This document shows positions 38,901-42,649 of a stretch of 42,649 bases of DNA, one piece after another. The stretch comes from DATATV01 sp035551355 (lineage in GTDB: Bacteria > Actinomycetota > Actinomycetes > Mycobacteriales > Pseudonocardiaceae). Numbering within the stretch: the first letter of the stretch is position 1; every line of letters starts with the position of its first letter. Position numbers and translations under genes: made by a program. The stretch lies in assembly GCA_035551355.1 (NCBI GenBank), contig DASZNF010000124.1:1-42649 (forward strand), read 5' to 3'. The notes under the pieces are model-generated. The model was not told where the DNA came from, did not search any database, and saw only the letters and a program-made list of their open reading frames with translations.

Positions 38901-40715
38901 GGAACCGCGCTCGTCCGGCGGGGTCATCACGGTGAACAGCCCGCGGTCGGGAATGGTGCCGCCGGAGGTCACCGCCAGCCGTTGCGCGCCCGGCCGTCCG
39001 CGCAGTTCTCCGGTGATCCGGTCCCAGGTGATGCGTGGGCGCAGCTCGCCGAACTCCTCGCTGGGATACCGCCCGGCCAGCATGTCCAGCACCGCGTGCA
39101 GGGCCGAATCGGGCAGAGCGGAGAACGGCGCGGCCCGCCGCACCAGATTGGCCAGTTCGTCCACTGTGGACGGATCGACGGCGACCATGGACACGATGTG
39201 CTGGGCCAGGACATCCAACGGGTTGCGCGGATAGCGTAACGCCTCGATCGCCCCGGCCGCCATCCGCTCCGCGACCACCGCGCAGGACACCAGATCGCCG
39301 CGGAACTTGGGGAACACCACGCCCTGCGACACCGCGCCCACCTGGTGCCCGGCCCGGCCCACCCGCTGCAACCCGGAGGCCACCGTGGGCGGGGCCTCCA
39401 CCTGGATCACCAGGTCCACCGCGCCCATGTCGATGCCCAGCTCCAGGCTCGAGGTCGCCACCACGCACGGCAGCTGCCCGGACTTCAGCGCCTCCTCCAC
39501 CAGGGTGCGCTGGGTGCGGCTCATCGAGCCGTGGTGGGCGCGCGCGACGATCACCTCGGCGGGCTCGGCGACCCCGGACTGGCCGACCGCCTCGGCCGGG
39601 AAGGGCCCGACGCCGTTGCCCCGCCGGGGAGCGTCGTCGGGGCCCTCGTCGTCGGGGCCCTCGTCGTCGGGAGCCTCGTCGTCGGGAGCCTCGTCGTCGG
39701 AACCGTCGTCCTCGCCGTCGAGGTCGACCGGCTCCCGCTCGGCCTCGGCCGCCGCCGCGCGCTCGGTGGCGAGCTCGTTGATCCGGGCGGTGAGCCGCTC
39801 GGCGAGCCGGCGGGAGTTGGCGAACACGATCGTCGAGCGGTGGGCCTCGACGAGGTCGAGCACCCTCTCCTGGACCGCGGGCCAGATCGAGGCCCGCTGG
39901 GCCGCCCCGGCCGCCGAGCCCTCGACCTCCTCCTCGGCCTCCGGACCGGACTGGTTGCTCCCGCCGTCGAGCGCGCTCATGTCCTCGACCGGCACGACCA
40001 CGCCCACCTGCACCGTCTTCGGCGTCGCCGGCTGGACGACCCGCACCGGCCGGCCGCCGGCGAGGAACGTCGAGACCTCCTCGACCGGGCGCACCGTCGC
40101 CGAGAGGCCGATGCGCTGGGCCGGGGTGTCGAGCAGCGCGTCGAGGCGTTCCAGGGACAGGGCGAGGTGGGCCCCGCGCTTCGAGGCGAGCACGGCGTGC
40201 ACCTCGTCGACGATCACCGTCTCCACCCCGCGCAGCGACTCCCGCGCGGCCGAGGTGAGCAGCAGGAACAGCGACTCCGGGGTGGTCACCAGGACGTCGG
40301 GCGGGGTGCGCGCGAACGACCGGCGCTCGTCGGCCGGGGTGTCCCCGGTCCGTGAGGCCACCCGGATGTCCGGCTCCGGGCGCCCGAGCCGGTGGCTCGC
40401 CTGGCGCAGCCCGGCCAACGGCGAGCGCAGGTTGCGCTGGACGTCGACCGTGAGGGCCTTCATCGGGGAGACGTAGAGGACACGGCAGCGGCGCTGCGGC
40501 TCCTCGGGGACCGGGGCGGAGGCCAGCCGGTCGAGCGCCCAGAGGAACGCGGCGAGCGTCTTGCCCGAGCCGGTGGGGGCGACCACGAGCGCGTGCTCAC
40601 CCTCGGCGACCGCGTCCCACGCGCCCGCCTGCGCGGGTGTCGGCTCCCCGAACGCGCCGGAGAACCAGTCGCGCGTGGCGGGGGAGAAGCGGTCGAGGAC
40701 GGTCACGGTCCCCAT
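35994..40715 (-). CDS. lhr: ATP-dependent DNA helicase Lhr
   Basis: A 1573-residue superfamily 2 3'-5' helicase, DNA-damage related in mycobacteria. Motif I is APTGSGKT (46-53), Ia about SPMKAL, II VDEVHAV, III LSATV, V ATSSLELGIDMG, VI QRVGRAGH. The winged-helix core and a large Lhr-specific C-terminal domain follow. An acidic DDEAP/DDEGP repeat (about 337-361) interrupts the core before the motif IV-VI half. N-terminal of it leucine codons are mostly CTC; C-terminal of it almost all CTG, so the gene straddles a composition break (see finding). ATG 40715 starts the family-like LDRFSPATRDWF. It runs into the convergent sialidase-fold gene, 28 bp away. Confidence 0.95.
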   Translation of the reverse strand: MGTVTVLDRFSPATRDWFSGAFGEPTPAQAGAWDAVAEGEHALVVAPTGSGKTLAAFLWALDRLASAPVPEEPQRRCRVLYVSPMKALTVDVQRNLRSPLAGLRQASHRLGRPEPDIRVASRTGDTPADERRSFARTPPDVLVTTPESLFLLLTSAARESLRGVETVIVDEVHAVLASKRGAHLALSLERLDALLDTPAQRIGLSATVRPVEEVSTFLAGGRPVRVVQPATPKTVQVGVVVPVEDMSALDGGSNQSGPEAEEEVEGSAAGAAQRASIWPAVQERVLDLVEAHRSTIVFANSRRLAERLTARINELATERAAAAEAEREPVDLDGEDDGSDDEAPDDEAPDDEGPDDEGPDDAPRRGNGVGPFPAEAVGQSGVAEPAEVIVARAHHGSMSRTQRTLVEEALKSGQLPCVVATSSLELGIDMGAVDLVIQVEAPPTVASGLQRVGRAGHQVGAVSQGVVFPKFRGDLVSCAVVAERMAAGAIEALRYPRNPLDVLAQHIVSMVAVDPSTVDELANLVRRAAPFSALPDSALHAVLDMLAGRYPSEEFGELRPRITWDRITGELRGRPGAQRLAVTSGGTIPDRGLFTVMTPPDERGSGSRVGELDEEMVYESRVGDVFLLGTSSWRVEDITHDRVIVTPAPGQAARMPFWKGDSPGRPLELGRALGKFVRELNHAGEQKARERAATAGLDAWATDNLLAYLAEQRESTRHVPDDKTLLVERFRDELGDWRLVVHSPFGARVNGPWALAIGARLRERTGMDAQVAHSDDGIVLRVPDALDDNGSTLPPTAEDVLLDPAEVEQQVVAEVGGSALFAARFRECAARSLLLPRRDPRRRTPLWQQRQRSAQLLSVASQYERFPVVLEAMRECLQDVYDVPGLRELMSDIASRRVRVVEVETPSPSPFARSLLFGYVGMFLYETDAPLAERRAAALSLDSSLLAELLGAEAIRELLDPEVLAEVEAGLQRLAPDRRARDMEGAADLLRFLGDLSEAEAEERGISIAWLDELVSARRALEVRVAGEQRWIAIEDAGKVRDALGTALPVGVPEAFTEPVSDPLGELLTRYARTHGPFTAAEVATRFGLGVAVVTGVLERMSGTGRLVRGELRPLGADEARTGPVEYCDAEVLRRLRRASLARLRAEVEPVEQAALGRFLPSWHGITLLGRASGPDDVLNVVEQLAGAPLPASGLESLILPTRLPGYTPALLDELTAAGEVSWAGCGALAGGDGWIALAPTDVADLLLPEPGDAPDSPLHTALLSTLDGGALFFRQLTDRLAPQLDHPPADAEVVAALWDLVWAGLVSNDTLAPLRAVVSGRGAAHKPRASAPRGRYARLRSRPAMPSRTGPPTVAGRWSLAPDRAADPTRRAHARAEAFLERHGVLTRGALDTERVSGGFSAVYRVLRAMEESGQVVRGYVVEGLGAAQFAAKGAVDRLRAVSRAEPGRDPKATVLAAADPAQPYGAALNWPAAIGEGKHRPGRKAGALAVLVDGVPALYVERGGRSLLSFTEDADLLRPAATALARAVHDGWLGGLAVQRADGAEALTSHLAEVLREAGFRATPKGLRLRA
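39633..39707 (-). repeat. 15-bp tandem repeat in lhr (five units)
   Basis: Five consecutive 15-bp units: two GTCGTCGGGGCCCTC, two GTCGTCGGGAGCCTC and one diverged. On the coding strand they give DDEGP/DDEAP pentapeptides. The array lies between the helicase halves and coincides with the codon-usage switch. Confidence 0.9.
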
Positions 40716-40748
40716 GGTGCCCGCGGGGTCCGACAGTGACGCGTGGCG

Positions 40749-40883
40749 TCAGCGGCGGCGCTGCGAGAACCACCATCGCAGCAGCACGACCAGCGCCGAG
40801 ACCAGGAGGAGCACCGAGACGACCTGCCAGAGCCAGGCCGGACCCGTGGAGTGCATGTCGAGCGCGAGCGTCACGGGGTCCAC
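40749..40883 (-). CDS. Small single-pass membrane protein, unknown
   Basis: A 44-residue frame (GTG 40883, VDPVTLALDMHSTGPAWLW) with one strong helix, WLWQVVSVLLLVSALVVLLRWWF, and a basic end SQRRR. It is on the same strand as lhr, 33 bp upstream, so it could be the first gene of an lhr operon. The clean helix and positive-inside tail support it, but it is short and unnamed. Confidence 0.45.
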   Translation of the reverse strand: MDPVTLALDMHSTGPAWLWQVVSVLLLVSALVVLLRWWFSQRRR

Positions 40884-40959
40884 GGAGCCGACGCTACCCC
40901 CGCGTCCGGCCCCGGAGCCCTCGTGCGGGGCGGGCGGTCCGGTCCCTACCCTCGGACGG

Positions 40960-41154
40960 GTGCGCCTGACCCATTTCCGGCAGCTGATGGAGGACGAGTT
41001 CGGCGCGGTGCGCGCCGGGTCGATCAGCCGGGACCACGTGTTCTCCGCCCTCGACGGCCGGACCGTGGCGGAGGCGCTCGAGGGCGGCGAGGAGCCGCGC
41101 GAGGTCTGGCGGGCGGTCTGTGCGGAGTTCGAGGTGCCTGCCGACCGCCGATGA
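40960..41154 (+). CDS. DUF3046 family protein (Rv2738c-like)
   Basis: A 64-residue protein that begins VRLTHFRQLMEDEFGAVRAGSISRDHVFSALDGRTVAEALEGGEEPREVW and ends CAEFEVPADRR, a clear match to DUF3046. This family sits directly upstream of recA in mycobacteria (Rv2738c) and relatives, as here. GTG 40960 is the start. Its function is unknown; the conserved placement suggests a link to RecA (inference). Confidence 0.9.
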   Translation: MRLTHFRQLMEDEFGAVRAGSISRDHVFSALDGRTVAEALEGGEEPREVWRAVCAEFEVPADRR

Positions 41155-41185
41155 ACCGGGATTCCCGGCGTGTCCCCCTGGGGCA

Positions 41186-41208
41186 TCGAACATCTGTTCG
41201 TCTACGCT
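41186..41208 (+). promoter_or_regulatory. recA LexA box and adjoining -10 element
   Basis: TCGAAC-ATCT-GTTCGT (41186-41201) matches the SOS palindrome at 11 of 12 arm positions. TACGCT (41203-41208) directly after it can serve as the -10 hexamer, so LexA would cover the promoter. The transcript would have a leader of about 150 bases. Confidence 0.85.
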
Positions 41209-41364
41209 GAACGTCCGACGCGGTCATCCACAGCGGCACCGACCGCCCGATCCGTCCACAGCCGAACACCGCCTGCACCCACGATGTCGGACCCCCGGCC
41301 TAACGTCCCGACTCGACATCGGACCGAACACCGGACCCGAACCCCGTCCCGAGGGAGAACCCCA

Positions 41365-42405
<1,041 letters not shown>

Positions 42406-42410
42406 CGCGG

Positions 42411-42649
42411 GTGGCTCAGCTCGGAGGGGGCGGGTTCGGTCGGCGTCCACGGCGCCGGGCGCCCGAACCCCCGGACGCCGACGGGCACACCGCGGCCGGC
42501 AAGCCCAGAGACCGTGAGGCCGACCCGCCCGCCGACCCGGAGTCGGCGGCACGGACGGTCTGCCTGAACCTGCTCACCATGCGCGCCCGGACGCGTGCCG
42601 AGCTGGCGGCCGAGCTCGAGCGTCGGGAGTTCGCCGACGAGGTCGTCAC
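42411..42649 (+). CDS. recX: RecX regulatory protein, C-terminus cut by window edge
   Basis: The N-terminal 79 residues of RecX, the RecA inhibitor. A Gly/Arg/Pro-rich extension (about 1-48) precedes the first RecX helical repeat, ARTVCLNLLTMRARTRAELAAELERREFADEVV, which matches the family well. GTG 42411 lies 5 bases past the recA stop, so co-transcription with recA is near certain. Confidence 0.9.
   Translation, partial: MAQLGGGGFGRRPRRRAPEPPDADGHTAAGKPRDREADPPADPESAARTVCLNLLTMRARTRAELAAELERREFADEVV

Noticed and set aside
41220..41275. TCATCCACA and CGTCCACA, DnaA-box-like words in the recA leader
   Set aside because: One to two mismatches each, only two copies, and no dnaA, dnaN or AT-rich unwinding region nearby.

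Overview
The window is a high-GC actinobacterial chromosome segment, most likely from the order Pseudonocardiales (inference). GTG starts are frequent, intergenic spaces are short, and the gene order closely follows the Mycobacterium tuberculosis interval Rv2187-Rv2170, while the accessory genes differ from mycobacteria. No rRNA, tRNA, CRISPR array, prophage or insertion sequence was seen.

Layout. 1-6 kb: a fadD15-type acyl-CoA ligase cut by the left edge, two SRPBCC proteins, a metallophosphoesterase, an ArsA-like ATPase, two small unknown proteins and a ROK sugar kinase. 6-10 kb: a membrane protein and an esterase on the minus strand, then a lysophosphatidate acyltransferase, an RNase AS-type exonuclease and a phosphofructokinase whose active-site residues look pyrophosphate-dependent. 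10.2-13.8 kb: an iron-uptake operon with two predicted IdeR/DmdR boxes, an EfeU-EfeO fusion and a Tat-exported EfeB peroxidase, closed by a perfect 13-bp hairpin. 13.8-18.5 kb: a DUF2891 protein, a small zinc-ribbon protein, class II DAHP synthase and a DHA2-type MFS exporter with a striking operator-like repeat. 18.5-22.7 kb: PknL-type kinase, its Rv2175c-type DNA-binding partner and an MptA-type mannosyltransferase. 22.7-29.8 kb: a G/T-skewed non-coding stretch, an unknown glycine-rich membrane protein, a polyprenyl diphosphate synthase (IdsA2 type), a methylenetetrahydrofolate reductase, a DoxX-like protein, an LppM-type lipoprotein, a DUF885 protein and a GNAT protein.

30-36 kb is accessory: a YbaK-type deacylase is divergent from a two-gene operon (HEPN-domain protein plus maleylpyruvate-isomerase-like protein). 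That operon has a near-consensus promoter, a perfect LexA palindrome at the predicted transcription start and a leader able to form an H-type pseudoknot. Then come an F420-type oxidoreductase, CoaA, a Tat-lipoprotein Rieske protein and a secreted sialidase-fold protein. 36-42.6 kb holds the giant helicase Lhr, a tiny membrane protein, DUF3046, recA with a LexA box, and the start of recX.

Themes. Envelope lipid and lipoglycan synthesis (acyl-CoA ligase, acyltransferase, polyprenyl synthase, mannosyltransferase, LppM) is grouped with the PknL signalling pair, as in mycobacteria. The right end is a DNA-damage region. Codon choice changes abruptly inside lhr near 39.6 kb: leucine is nearly all CTG on the left and often CTC on the right. 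This suggests recombination or an assembly join there. All assignments come from reading the sequence without database searches.
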